Shown in pieces: positions 42,769 to 52,100 of a DNA stretch of 64,000 nt. The notes under the pieces were generated by a model. It was given only the letters and a program-made list of their open reading frames with translations. It was not told where the DNA came from and did not search any database. Both the position numbers and the translations under genes were made by a program. The DNA is from Rhynchopus euleeides (lineage: Eukaryota > Euglenozoa > Diplonemea > Diplonemida > Diplonemidae): contig OY723237.1 in the NCBI GenBank assembly GCA_963210315.1, positions 2,976,001-3,040,000 on the forward strand, in the 5' to 3' direction. The stretch's first letter is position 1; the number at the start of each line of letters is the position of its first letter.

Positions 42769-44724
42769 CCTTCGAGGACCAGCTGCGGAAAAACACATGC
42801 CAAAAGAAAGGCGGGGAGGGGGAGGTCGTGTTTCTTTCCTGAGGTGGAGGCCCACGTGCTTAAAGAAGTGGGAGAACGGCGGAAGAACGACTTGCCAACG
42901 ACGCGCCGCAAAATCAAGGAGCTTGCCATGTCCTTTGTTCCCTTCCCGAAAGGCTTCCAGGCTTCGGTGGAGTGGATCGACGGTTGGGCCAGGAGAAACA
43001 AGTTTCAATTTCGTACTTCGCGCATTGCCAAGCTTTCTCTTGAAAAAGCCCGGGTCCAGTTGCACAGCTTCTGGTCCACCATCAGACGCCTCTCCATCGG
43101 GTCCGAGCTGCTGCACAACCCCTTTGGTACTTTTGACCTGGTTGTGAATGTGGATGAGTCTGCCTTGTACAAGAGCTCTACCCGCAGGGACAAACTGTTG
43201 TGCTACACCACTGACACCAACATCGTGGTCGATACCGATGCTGGAAAAAATAGATTTGCCACGGTGATTGGTGCTGTCACGTTCAGTGTGAAAGACAGGA
43301 CCATTCTTGCGACAAAGCAGTCGATCGTTTTTAAAGGTGCGGGCGAGAGGATAAAGAAGGAGGGGCATCAGATTCACAAAGACTCGGGGGTTACTGGGGG
43401 GGGGGGGGGGGCAAATACAAGAGTATATGCAAATACAAGGGTATATGCTAATACAAGAGTACTCCAGAAATCGCGATTTTACAAAGTTCACCGAGCAAAT
43501 ACAAGAGTATACTCTTGTATTTGCATACTAGACTTTTGAAGAACTTTTGTGGGGTTTTCATCATATTTTGTACTTCCAATGACCCCCCCCAGGCCAGTGG
43601 GCCTCCTGTCTGGAGTCGTCACGGTCTGGTGGGAGTCGCCTCGGGGTGGGAAAGGCCAAGAGGACGCTCGTATTGTCTCTTCGGCGCCGCTGCCCCATGA
43701 GGGCCCACCCGGAGGCCACATTTCTAGTATGCAAATACAAGAGTATATACTCTTGTATTTGCATACTAGACAACTTTTCAGCTAAAAAACAATTTTTTGA
43801 AAACCCTGAATTACGTAAGCTGGCACGGTGAATAGAAGAGTATACCCTTGTATTTGCCCCCCCCCCAGTAACTGTACTTTCCAGAAAACCGGCTGGGTCA
43901 AAGAAGCCGAGTGGCGGTGGTGGATTGACAGCGTCTTGGCCCCCATTTGCAAAAACAAAAACGTGCTTGTCATTTATGACTCGGCGACAACACACATTGC
44001 ACCAAAAAATGTTGCGTACTTGCACAGGAAGACGGGGGCGAAGTCAGCGGTCATTCCAGGTGGGTTGACAGGAACAGTGCAGTACCTTGATGTGCATGCA
44101 TTTGCACCATTCAAGGCTGCCTTCCACACTCACCTGGAAGGGCTCAAGGACAAAGCCCGTCTCGAGATAAAGAAATCAACAGCCGAAGGTTTTCGCCAGG
44201 ATTGTCGCTTCACAGAGAGGTGGTACCGCGAGGCCATGTGCACCTCTGTTGGAGCTGTTTGGGGAAAGTCGGTGGAAAGTGTGAGGGGGGAGGTGGTAGC
44301 CCAGCGCTTGCGGGATATGGGGTACGTGCTGAAGGTGTCGGGTGAGGAGGACGGGTTCGTGAAGAGCTCCCTTTGTCCGGACCTCACCTTCGCACCAAGC
44401 ACAGAAACATCCCCTGAGGCTGGTGGTGCGGACCTTGAACCTGGGTTGGACGGGAAGGCAAAAGAGAGCACAGAGAAGCAGTCCACCCAAAAGAAAGTTG
44501 TGTCTCAGCCAACCCAACAGACAAGCATCTTGGCATGGGCGAAGCCGGTTCGTGTGAACTCTCTCACACAGACACAGCCTTCCCAGTCCTCCCAGTCCTC
44601 CGAAAAGAAGCGCGCAGCGTCCCCGACCACCCAGACTCCCAACAAACACCGCAGGCTCTGCAAAGGGTGTAGGAAGCCTGGGCACAACATGCAGACTTGC
44701 CCCAGCAAGCCCAAGAAGAAGTAA
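42769..44724 (+). pseudogene. Pogo-like transposase (HTH_CENPB, DDE), split by a 475-bp MITE
   Basis: The first part (to 43392) has a CENPB-type DNA-binding domain (EVEAHVLKEVGERRKNDLPT, QASVEWIDGWARRNKFQFRT) and the first catalytic Asp (VVNVDESALY). The second part (from 43871) has the second Asp (VLVIYDSATTH) and the third (QYLDVHAFAPFK), the D-D-D set of pogo elements. The C-terminus ends with a CCHC zinc knuckle (CKGCRKPGHNMQTC) and a basic tail. Removing the MITE plus one TA keeps the frame (G-V-N-C-T-F-Q-K). The usual extreme N-terminus is not visible and there is an in-frame stop at 42766, so the true start is unknown. It catalyses cut-and-paste transposition when intact. Confidence 0.85.
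43394..43868. mobile_element. 475-bp MITE nested in the transposase ORF
   Basis: It begins CTGGGGG(n)CAAATACAAG and ends with the inverted equivalent, CTTGTATTTGCCCCCC..CAG, with TA on each side. Inside are two perfect palindromes built on the word GCAAATACAAGAGTATA (43496-43525 and about 43730-43765). Length plus one TA is 477 bp (159 codons), but the insert has in-frame stops. Confidence 0.9.
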
Positions 44725-45189
44725 GTTGGGGCGTGCTGGTTGTGGCTTGCCCTTTTCACATCTTTTTTTTAAGCATCAACGCACCAACCAACCACCGACA
44801 GTGAAGCTGACAGCTCTGATGAACTGTGTATGCTTTCACTAACTCAACAAGAATGTCAACCAGGGGGGGCACCAGAGGGGGGGGGGGGCAATACAAATCA
44901 AAACGGTACGAAACCAAATGAGGGGCGAGTGGTAGGACGAGAACAGAGCGGATACTCGACCGGAAGGCAGAAGAAGTGAGAGACGGACGACAGCAGTGAC
45001 CAGCGCGCCCCTGGTGGACCAAACAGCCCCGCAGAGCCCCTGCAAACAGCGTTTTTAGGAAAAGTTGAATAGACGTACTTAGTACGTCTATTCGCTCGCA
45101 AACTATTTATTAATTTTCTGGCGAGGTCGATTTAGGCCCGCGCGTTCGCCGAATAGTAGTACTAAGTACGTTTATTTGACCCCCCCCTG

Positions 45190-46177
45190 TAAGAATTCTT
45201 AAGAATTCTTGGTAAGAATTTCCAAGAATTCAAGGAGGATCCTTGAAATCGGTAGTGGACAGTAGCGGACAGGGCGGACATTTCCTTGTGGAAAAAGTGC
45301 CCGAAAAAAAAAATTCGAAAAGGTCCCCCTTACAGAATTCGCCTTTTTTCAAAAAATCGGAAAATTTCGGACCGCAATTTGTACCCAAGAAAGTGCCGAA
45401 TTTTCGGACTTGGTCCGATTTGAACGATTTCCGTGCCTCTTGCAACCCCCATGAGGGGGGGCTGCTGTTTCGGGTTCTTCCGGTGGTACATGCTGGGGTG
45501 TCAGGACAGGGAATCCTGCTCGCTGTACCCGGTGATCCCTGACGCAGCCAGGAAGTGGAGAGCCTTGGAACCCTGGTTGAGGCCTGTAACACCCGGCCTT
45601 CCTGCCACTTCTGGCATTGTGGAGTGGAGGTGGATATGGAGAAGGTTCTCTCTCCGTCCGGTCGAGCACAACCGTCCTCTCCAGCCAGGGGCCATCTACT
45701 TTCCAAACAAGGGCCAGGAACATGCTCAAACAAACTAATTGATCAGAAAATCTGGCTAGCCGTGGAATCATTGAGCAAAATTTGGGGAGTGATTGGTGCC
45801 CCATTGCTGCATATGACATGTCCATTTTTGACGATTTTTGGGCAGAATTTGGTGCGTGGGACCTTTCGATTTTCATGAATTTTTCGGAATTTCGTGGGGA
45901 CCGGTACCCCATTTGAGGGCCAAAAATCTCATTTCCGAGGCCTGGGAATGGTCGCAGTGGCCTCAGATGTCCAAAAACGTTCAATTGACCTCTCCTCGAA
46001 AAAAAATTCGAAAGGTCCCCCCTACTGGCACCCCGGATTAGGACATGTCTCTGGGGGTGTCCGGGGGGCATTTTTGGCCCATTTTTGGCTGGGGAAAATG
46101 GGCCATTTTTCACGATTTTTTCGGTTTTTTGTCCGGACCGGCACCGCATTTGAGGGGCCAAAATCTGATTTCCGAGG
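45190..46177. repeat. Residual host sequence with ~237-bp degenerate repeats
   Basis: GGACCGGTACCCCATTTGAG at 45898 and GGACCGGCACCGCATTTGAG at 46135 start two related units. The adjoining CATTTCCGAGG...GGGAATGGTCGCAGTGG block recurs at 50381 on the far side of the LINE. A plus-strand frame (45433-45738; RKWRALEPWLRPVTPGLPAT) is protein-like but unassigned. Confidence 0.55.
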
Positions 46178-49100
46178 TGTGGAGGTAGTGTCTTCTACCT
46201 GGACGACGGCGTGCTGATGGGGCCAGCGGGAGTCGTGAAGGAGGCGCTGGATTTCGTGGTGAAGTGGAGCAAGGAGAAGGGGTTGGAGGTCAAGCTGGAC
46301 AAGTGTGAGCTTATCGACCTCAACCGCCTCTCGAAGACCGAGCTTGAAGCGCAAGGGTTCCTTCTTCGCCTCCCTGATGAGACTGACAAGCCGGGAGTGG
46401 TGTACCGTGAGGGGGGCGATTTCACCCTCCTGGGCACGCCCATAGGGTCGCGAGAGTTCTGCGAGCGCTACATGGACGAGAAGCTGGCTGAATTCGCGCC
46501 TTACCTTGAGGCGTTGGCGACGCTCGAAGACAGGCAGGTGGCCCTTGCTCTCCTCCGGCATTGCGAGGGTTTCGCGCGCCTGGTGTTCTACATGCGTGCA
46601 CTGGGACATAGGGGTGCGACGGAATACCTGGCGAAGAGCGATGCGGCGGTCGAGAAGTGCCTGACTCGTATCCTCTGCCTGGCGGACGACACTCTCCCGG
46701 ACGACGCCATGCGACAGGCGACGCTGCCGGTCCGGGTGGGTGGGCTCGGTATACGCCGTTCTACGGAGCACTGGCACGCCGCAGCGATGGCTTCCATGCA
46801 GAACGGGTATCTGTTATGTCGGGAGTTGGACAAGGAGTTCACCTGGGATACGGCGGCGTGGCACACCCTGAGCTCGGCCTACAACAACGACGTGAGCGAG
46901 GGGGATGCTGTGGATTCGGAGTCCCGCCCCACGGAGATGGTGAAACAGAAGGACCTCTCCCTGGCCATCATCGACGTTCACCACCGAGACTTGCACGAGC
47001 GGGCAGACGCCAGTGACAGAGCCAGGTACCGGTCCCTGTCACTCCCACATGCAGGGGCCACGTATGCGGGCAAGCTGACGGAAGAGACGCGTGTCGGGGG
47101 AGAGGAAATGGTTGTGGTGACGCGGCACAGGCTGGGCATCTCCCTCTTCGAGCCAGACGCCAAGTGCGGCAGGTGTGGGCAAGAGATGGACACGCACGGC
47201 ACCCACGCGCTGAACTGTAGGGTGGGGGGTGGGCCCACTCGGCGTCACGATGTCGTGCGGGACAGCCTGTACAGACTCGCGGTGGAAGCGGGTACGAGCC
47301 CCGAGATGGAGACGCTCCACATCCTTCCGGACTCCCAGGAGCGCCCCGGGGACATTGTCACTCGCCGGGTGTGGCCGCGGGTCATCGACGTGACGATCCG
47401 CAATCCCCTCGCGGCTTCCGTGGTCCAAGCTGCTGCGAGGTTTACTGGAGCGGCGGCGGCAGCGGGGGAGGCAGAGAAGAACAGGAGGTATCGTGATCCC
47501 TGCAGGAGATCTGGCCAGATTTTCGCGGCCTTTGCGATGGAGGCTTTCGGGGGTCTGGGGCCGTCGGCGCACCAGGTTTTCGGCAAGCTGGGCCGCCTAG
47601 CAGCGGAACGGACGGGGCGAAGCAGGGTTCTGGTCACCCAGAGCCACGCCACCAGAGTGAGTAGCGCGTACAGCCACATCCTGGGTCGAACACTCCTTGA
47701 ATGCGGCCCCATATCGCCAGCAGCAGTGAGCCGGACGGCGTTGGCTACAGAGGCCGCGGCCCCCCTGAACCCGGACCACTTCATGCGGTTCTCGGTTGAC
47801 TCGCGTGGGGAGGGGGAGGTGTTCATTGACCCTGATGAGGAGCGCCCTGTGCCCCAGGCGGACCCGGTCCCTCGGGCAGAGGCAGCACCGACATCTCCGT
47901 CCCCCTCTGTCGTCATCGAAAAGTGGAGAGACAAGCGAGGAGGGGCGCGAGTGGCTATTGAGGACCTGGCAGAGGGGCTTGGTAATGCTCTTACGATGCC
48001 AGAACAGGTCGCCGCCTTGGGTGGGTCAGTGGCGGAGGGGGCCCCAGCAACGTGGGTGGTGGCGGTGACGGCCGCGGCGTGTGACCTGGGGTTTGACATC
48101 GACGCTGACAAGCTTCTGCGCCTGGCGGTGGTGTGCGTCCGTCGAGCGCCCACACTCCGTCTGCTCCTCTCAGACCCCGACGAGTGGGCGGGGCGTATGC
48201 TGGCTTCCGGGGGTGGCGAAGACGTGGACCAGGTGGCCCTCCGTGGGGTGGCGGTGGCCCTCGACGTCCACGCTGTGGTTTTTAGAGACAACCTCCCCCC
48301 TCTTCTCGTGGCCCCAGGTGAACCATGCCAAGCGCTTTTTGTGGGCGGCGTGGACGGGGGGTTCAAGCCGGTCACGGTGCCGGACCAGGTGGTGGAACAG
48401 GTCACATACACGAAGTGTGTGGAGGTCGAGGTGCCGCAGGGCCCGGTTATCCCGGGGCGCGTGGATGTGTCGGGGTCACCGGGTTGCTGTCAGTTCTGTG
48501 CGTCGCTCTTCACCACGGCCGTGCGCCATGGGGAGTGTGGTCACTGCTCGAGGATGGTGTGCCCGACCTGCTGTGAGCTGGGCGAAGACGACACCAGGTG
48601 CGTCTGCACGCCACTACCTCTGCCACGCGAGGACCAAGGGGTGGCCCCTCATCCGCCGGGGCAAGCGGAGCCCCCTCCTCCGCCGCCGGCGAGCACCGCA
48701 CTGACAAAGGCTTTGCTGGAGGGCCGGGCCCCAGGGGGAGGGGACGGTCTGTCCAGGCTGCAACGGTCTTTGGGGATGCAGGAGTGCACGGGGTTCCGTT
48801 TCACACCAGGCGACTGCTTCTTCGATGCGGCGGCTTTCATTATGGGAGGCTCGGCGGCGGGCATGCGGAGGCTAGCCGTCCAGGCGGTGCTACGTGACCC
48901 AGGCCTTTGTGCTCGGGCCGAGCCGAACAGCGAGTCCTGGGCTGCGGCCATGCGAGTCGAGGGTAGCCGGGACGAGGCTTCTTGGGCGGTCCAGGTAGCA
49001 GTACATGGACTTGCGCTGGGGTCGGGGTGGGCTGTGGTGGTCCTATCTGATCAAGCGCCCCCCACGGTCCACCGCCCCCGGGTGAAGCCTTTCGTCGGAG

Positions 49101-49924
49101 TGCTTGGAGTCAAGCATCAGGGAAAGCACTACACCCCCCTTTTGGTGCCCCCACCTCTGGCGGAGGCAGTGTCTGCCCTCGCCCCCTCGCCGGTGTTGGG
49201 GCGGACTGGCTGTCCAGGGGGGGAGCAGGGCCTCCCCATGTGCCAGGTGCCGTCCCAGCCGTCGCGCCGCCGTTTTTACTGTGCCCGCTGTGCAGAGGCG
49301 GTGGATACCGCAGTCGAACACTGGCGTTGTTTCGGTTGCGATTGCAGGGCGTGTGGGGAATGCGTGAAGCAGGGGGAGACCTGTATGGATCTGGGGCCTC
49401 GGGACGCGGAGGAGCCGCCTGCGAGGGTCCCGCAGCCACAGGACCAGGGTGATCCCCCTCGACGAGAAGGTGATCCCCCTCCTGCACCCACCGGCGCCCC
49501 GGCCACCGGCCGCTCCGACCCGACCGCCACCGAGGAAGGCTCCAACCCTGCGCAAGCACCAGCCACCTCGATGTCGTCGCAGCCGAAGCGGAAGCGGGAG
49601 TCGGCATCGCCGCAGCGTGGTCAGGAGATGGATGAGGACGACGGGGCCACGACGGTGGGGGAGTGGGAGGAGCAGTTCTGCCCCGACGTGCACCGACCGC
49701 AGGAGGAGCAGGAGGCGGCGCTCCGGGCCATTCAGGCTTGGTGGGCCGAGTTGGGGGATGACAAGGCCTCACAGGCGGAGGCGTACAACGTGGTCTGTTG
49801 TCGTCTGAGGGCGCGGGCAGGCAAGCGGGCGCGGGCGAGCCGGCCAGGGGCGCGGGGGTCTTCGCAGCGGAGTTCCCAGGGGTCCCAGAGCCAGGGGAGT
49901 AGGGCCGCCAGGGGAGCGAGATAG
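46178..49924 (+). CDS. LINE ORF fragment: RT end, RLE endonuclease, OTU-like protease
   Basis: Open from the truncation to a TAG. It starts with the RT catalytic box FYLDDGVLMGP and continues through the palm/thumb (KLDKCELIDL, LLGTPIGS). A restriction-like endonuclease follows: CGRCGQEMDTHGTHALNC zinc motif, RRHDVVRDSLYRLA, then PGDI and RVIDVTIRNP as the PD-(D/E)xK core. Two cysteine clusters resemble RING or ribbon domains (CCQFCASLF..CGHCSRMVCPTCC; YCARCAEAV..CFGCDCRACGEC). Between them is an OTU-type protease motif, GDCFFDAAAF, with a downstream GKHYTPLL histidine. The C-terminus is basic. This architecture recalls Dualen-like LINEs. About the N-terminal half of a full protein is absent, so this copy is dead for RT. 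Confidence 0.85.
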   Translation, partial: CGGSVFYLDDGVLMGPAGVVKEALDFVVKWSKEKGLEVKLDKCELIDLNRLSKTELEAQGFLLRLPDETDKPGVVYREGGDFTLLGTPIGSREFCERYMDEKLAEFAPYLEALATLEDRQVALALLRHCEGFARLVFYMRALGHRGATEYLAKSDAAVEKCLTRILCLADDTLPDDAMRQATLPVRVGGLGIRRSTEHWHAAAMASMQNGYLLCRELDKEFTWDTAAWHTLSSAYNNDVSEGDAVDSESRPTEMVKQKDLSLAIIDVHHRDLHERADASDRARYRSLSLPHAGATYAGKLTEETRVGGEEMVVVTRHRLGISLFEPDAKCGRCGQEMDTHGTHALNCRVGGGPTRRHDVVRDSLYRLAVEAGTSPEMETLHILPDSQERPGDIVTRRVWPRVIDVTIRNPLAASVVQAAARFTGAAAAAGEAEKNRRYRDPCRRSGQIFAAFAMEAFGGLGPSAHQVFGKLGRLAAERTGRSRVLVTQSHATRVSSAYSHILGRTLLECGPISPAAVSRTALATEAAAPLNPDHFMRFSVDSRGEGEVFIDPDEERPVPQADPVPRAEAAPTSPSPSVVIEKWRDKRGGARVAIEDLAEGLGNALTMPEQVAALGGSVAEGAPATWVVAVTAAACDLGFDIDADKLLRLAVVCVRRAPTLRLLLSDPDEWAGRMLASGGGEDVDQVALRGVAVALDVHAVVFRDNLPPLLVAPGEPCQALFVGGVDGGFKPVTVPDQVVEQVTYTKCVEVEVPQGPVIPGRVDVSGSPGCCQFCASLFTTAVRHGECGHCSRMVCPTCCELGEDDTRCVCTPLPLPREDQGVAPHPPGQAEPPPPPPASTALTKALLEGRAPGGGDGLSRLQRSLGMQECTGFRFTPGDCFFDAAAFIMGGSAAGMRRLAVQAVLRDPGLCARAEPNSESWAAAMRVEGSRDEASWAVQVAVHGLALGSGWAVVVLSDQAPPTVHRPRVKPFVGVLGVKHQGKHYTPLLVPPPLAEAVSALAPSPVLGRTGCPGGEQGLPMCQVPSQPSRRRFYCARCAEAVDTAVEHWRCFGCDCRACGECVKQGETCMDLGPRDAEEPPARVPQPQDQGDPPRREGDPPPAPTGAPATGRSDPTATEEGSNPAQAPATSMSSQPKRKRESASPQRGQEMDEDDGATTVGEWEEQFCPDVHRPQEEQEAALRAIQAWWAELGDDKASQAEAYNVVCCRLRARAGKRARASRPGARGSSQRSSQGSQSQGSRAARGAR

Positions 49925-50375
49925 CCGTAGGTCGGCTCCCCCCCCCCTACCCCCCTCTTTCCTTTCGCCCCTCCCCCCCCCCCCTCCCGTTCCCCACCCC
50001 CGTGCCCCCTTCCCCTTTCTTCCGGTGAATGCGCCAGCGGAGTCGGTCCACGCCCTCGCTGTCAGTCGCTTTCGCCTCTCCCCCCCTGCCCCCCCCCCCC
50101 CTTTACCTCGCCCCCTTTTCCCCTCACCAACGGGCTGCCCCTTGTGAATGGTAGATTTGCCTACAGCCCCTTGTTCATGCCGCCAGCACGGAGCCCCACG
50201 CAGCTCAACCCCGGCCAGTGCGCGGTTTGTTTGCCCTAGAGCTTTGTTGTTCGTGTAGTTCATGTTACAGTGCTAAGAGCCCGTAGAAGCAAAAGTAGAA
50301 CCTGCTGCGCTAGCCCCACCAAGCAGCCACAGTACGACAGGACGCGCGCAGGCACCGGGCCCCCTCTCCTAAAAA
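49925..50375 (+). other. LINE 3' UTR and A tail
   Basis: Noncoding C- and T-rich sequence between the ORF stop and the nine-base A run; no gene. Confidence 0.6.
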
Positions 50376-50839
50376 AAAATCTGATTTCCGAGGCCCGGGA
50401 ATGGTCGCAGTGGCTTCATTTGGCCAAAAACGTTCAATTTACCCTTCTCCAAAAAAAAATCGAAAGGGTCCCCCTACAAATCGCCGGTCTTAGGAGCAAA
50501 AAATTTGGGCACCCAGATTTCAAAAATTTTCAAACTATTTTCTGGACCAAAAATCAAACTATTGAGGTCCTGGACACGGTGCACTAGTTTGGTAGTTACG
50601 AGTGACCTCAACTAGTGGAGTCGACAACCTCAAACTCGACAACTGCCAGTTGTCGGCTCGACAACTGGCACTTGTCGAGTCGACAACTGGCAGTTGTCGA
50701 CTCGACAACTCTATACACTGTACTGCAGGAAGAACGCCCAAATATGAAGGGAAAAACGCACAGTTGGGTGTGTGCTTGGGATATGAGGTGTGGTGGCATA
50801 TCAGCGCTGGACTTTGTTGCGAATTTCCTTGTCCCCTTC

Positions 50840-51947
50840 TCAAGGATGGTCAGTCTTCATGTGGAGATCGCGTTCACGGACACTACGGAAGGTCTCAAAG
50901 CAAAGTAAGCAACGTTTTGTTGTGAGAGAGCGGGGGTGGTGGGCCAGGTAGTGCTGGCTTTGTCCCTTCAATCTTATTGTTGTGTGACATATTTTGCATT
51001 CGATTGTGCATGACGAGCAAGGGACATTGCTCCCTGGTCTGTGCTTTGCATCGTAGTGTGCAAACAGAGACGTTTTCTTTGCTGAGGAGTAGTCACAAAT
51101 AATGCATCGAAATTCATGAACCTCCTCCGGGAGAGACTGGGTTTCTTCTTGAGTAGGGGTGGGAGGCACACCCCAAGGTTCCTTGCCACACACACACACG
51201 TTCAGTATGGTTTTCGGTGGTTTTTTCGGATCAATCCAAAAGACACACCCGCTCTGACCTCTCTCTTTGACGTGGTCCGCCAGCCCAGCAGACTCAAGTC
51301 TTCGGTAGAGAGATCCTGTTGCCTTTTCCCAGCTGCCCGCAACAACACATGAACACACATTGAATGCCCCAACGGCGGTCATTAACTTCGGAGTATGTCC
51401 TGAACCCCCCCAAAGCCCATTCTCGCCCCAACTTTGAAGTTGTTGGATCTCGAAAAGAATGAGGTCGCGCTCCATAGTCCTTTCCGAGGCACAGGCTGAG
51501 TAGATCTTGCTTCGACCGTTGCCAGCTTCCAAAGCTTAGAGCAATACCTGCAGCTAAGCGGATCCTGGCTGTGAGGTCCCTGCTGCCCGGGTTATAGCCA
51601 TCAGCAGTCAGGACAACACGAGGGTGTTCCATGTCGATGCGATGCAGGTGTGTTTCGACAATGTGCTCGAGAGTTTTGAGCAAACTACCCCTCCTTGCCT
51701 CGACCACTCTCTGGAGGTGCTCTTCATGCTTCCTCACCGTCGCCGGGGAGAGCCCGTGCCTCTCAGGCGCCTTCCCGTGCTCCCGAAACGTCTCTCGAAT
51801 GCATTTCGAGATTTCACCGCACTTCCGGATGGACGTCCCTGCCACAAATCGTGACCTGCGAATACCCTCAGCCATCAAGGACATTTCATCTTGCATTGTC
51901 TCTTCGGAACCATTCCCACCCGGCTCTCCTGTGGTGTGTGTGTGCAT
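50840..51947 (-). pseudogene. C2H2 zinc-finger element protein, frameshifted
   Basis: The ATG at 51947 opens MHTHTTGEPGGNG. The first frame runs through MEHPRVVLTADGYNPGSRDL to about 51535, after which the protein continues in the next frame (GNGRSKIYSACASERTMERD). One small indel there breaks the gene; no GTATG intron fits. The second part ends with three C2H2-like fingers: FRCIICDYSSAKKTSLFAHY, then CKICHTTIRLKGQSQHYLAH, then CLLCFETFRSVRERDLHMK with terminal H. The protein probably binds element or target DNA. I do not recognise a catalytic domain, but as the larger conserved partner it might be the transposase. The total length would be about 368 aa. Confidence 0.6.
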
Positions 51948-52100
51948 CCCAACAAAAAAGGCTATGCCTGAGGAACCGGCGGGGGGAGGATGACGTCAAG
52001 AGTGATAACCAAAAAAGGGAAAGTGTCACTGCGATCGTTCTGCACCTTTTCTTCCGTTTGCTTTCATATACGTTGACGCTTCCACACTCACACTGGATCA

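Larger units (their letters stand above)
42208..45189 (+). mobile_element. Pogo/Tigger-like DNA transposon (2982 bp)
   Basis: The inverted termini are CAGGGGGGGGTCAAATAAAC and its complement, flanked by TA on both sides (42206-42207, 45190-45191). Subterminal repeats contain GAATAGTAGTACTTA and the palindrome GAATAGACGTAC/GTACGTCTATTC. It carries a CENPB-HTH/DDE transposase (separate entry) interrupted by a MITE. Outside the TA sites both flanks carry AAGAATTCTT arrays, also seen around the 300-bp hairpin MITE. Confidence 0.9.
46178..50375 (+). mobile_element. 5'-truncated LINE with 18-bp target duplication
   Basis: AAAATCTGATTTCCGAGG at 46160-46177 is repeated at 50376-50393, and a short A tail precedes the second copy, as expected for target-primed reverse transcription. 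The 5' end cuts into the reverse transcriptase just before its YLDD motif. A 450-bp 3' UTR with C-rich tracts follows the ORF. Confidence 0.92.

Noticed and set aside
45433-45738. Possible ISXO2-like or Merlin transposase fragment
   Set aside because: WYMLGCQDRESCSLYPVIPD is only loosely reminiscent; no catalytic triad could be traced, so no family is called.
47245-48411. Minus-strand 388-codon frame inside the LINE
   Set aside because: It is antisense to the endonuclease/protease coding region and has Arg/Ser/Pro-rich composition typical of shadow frames.
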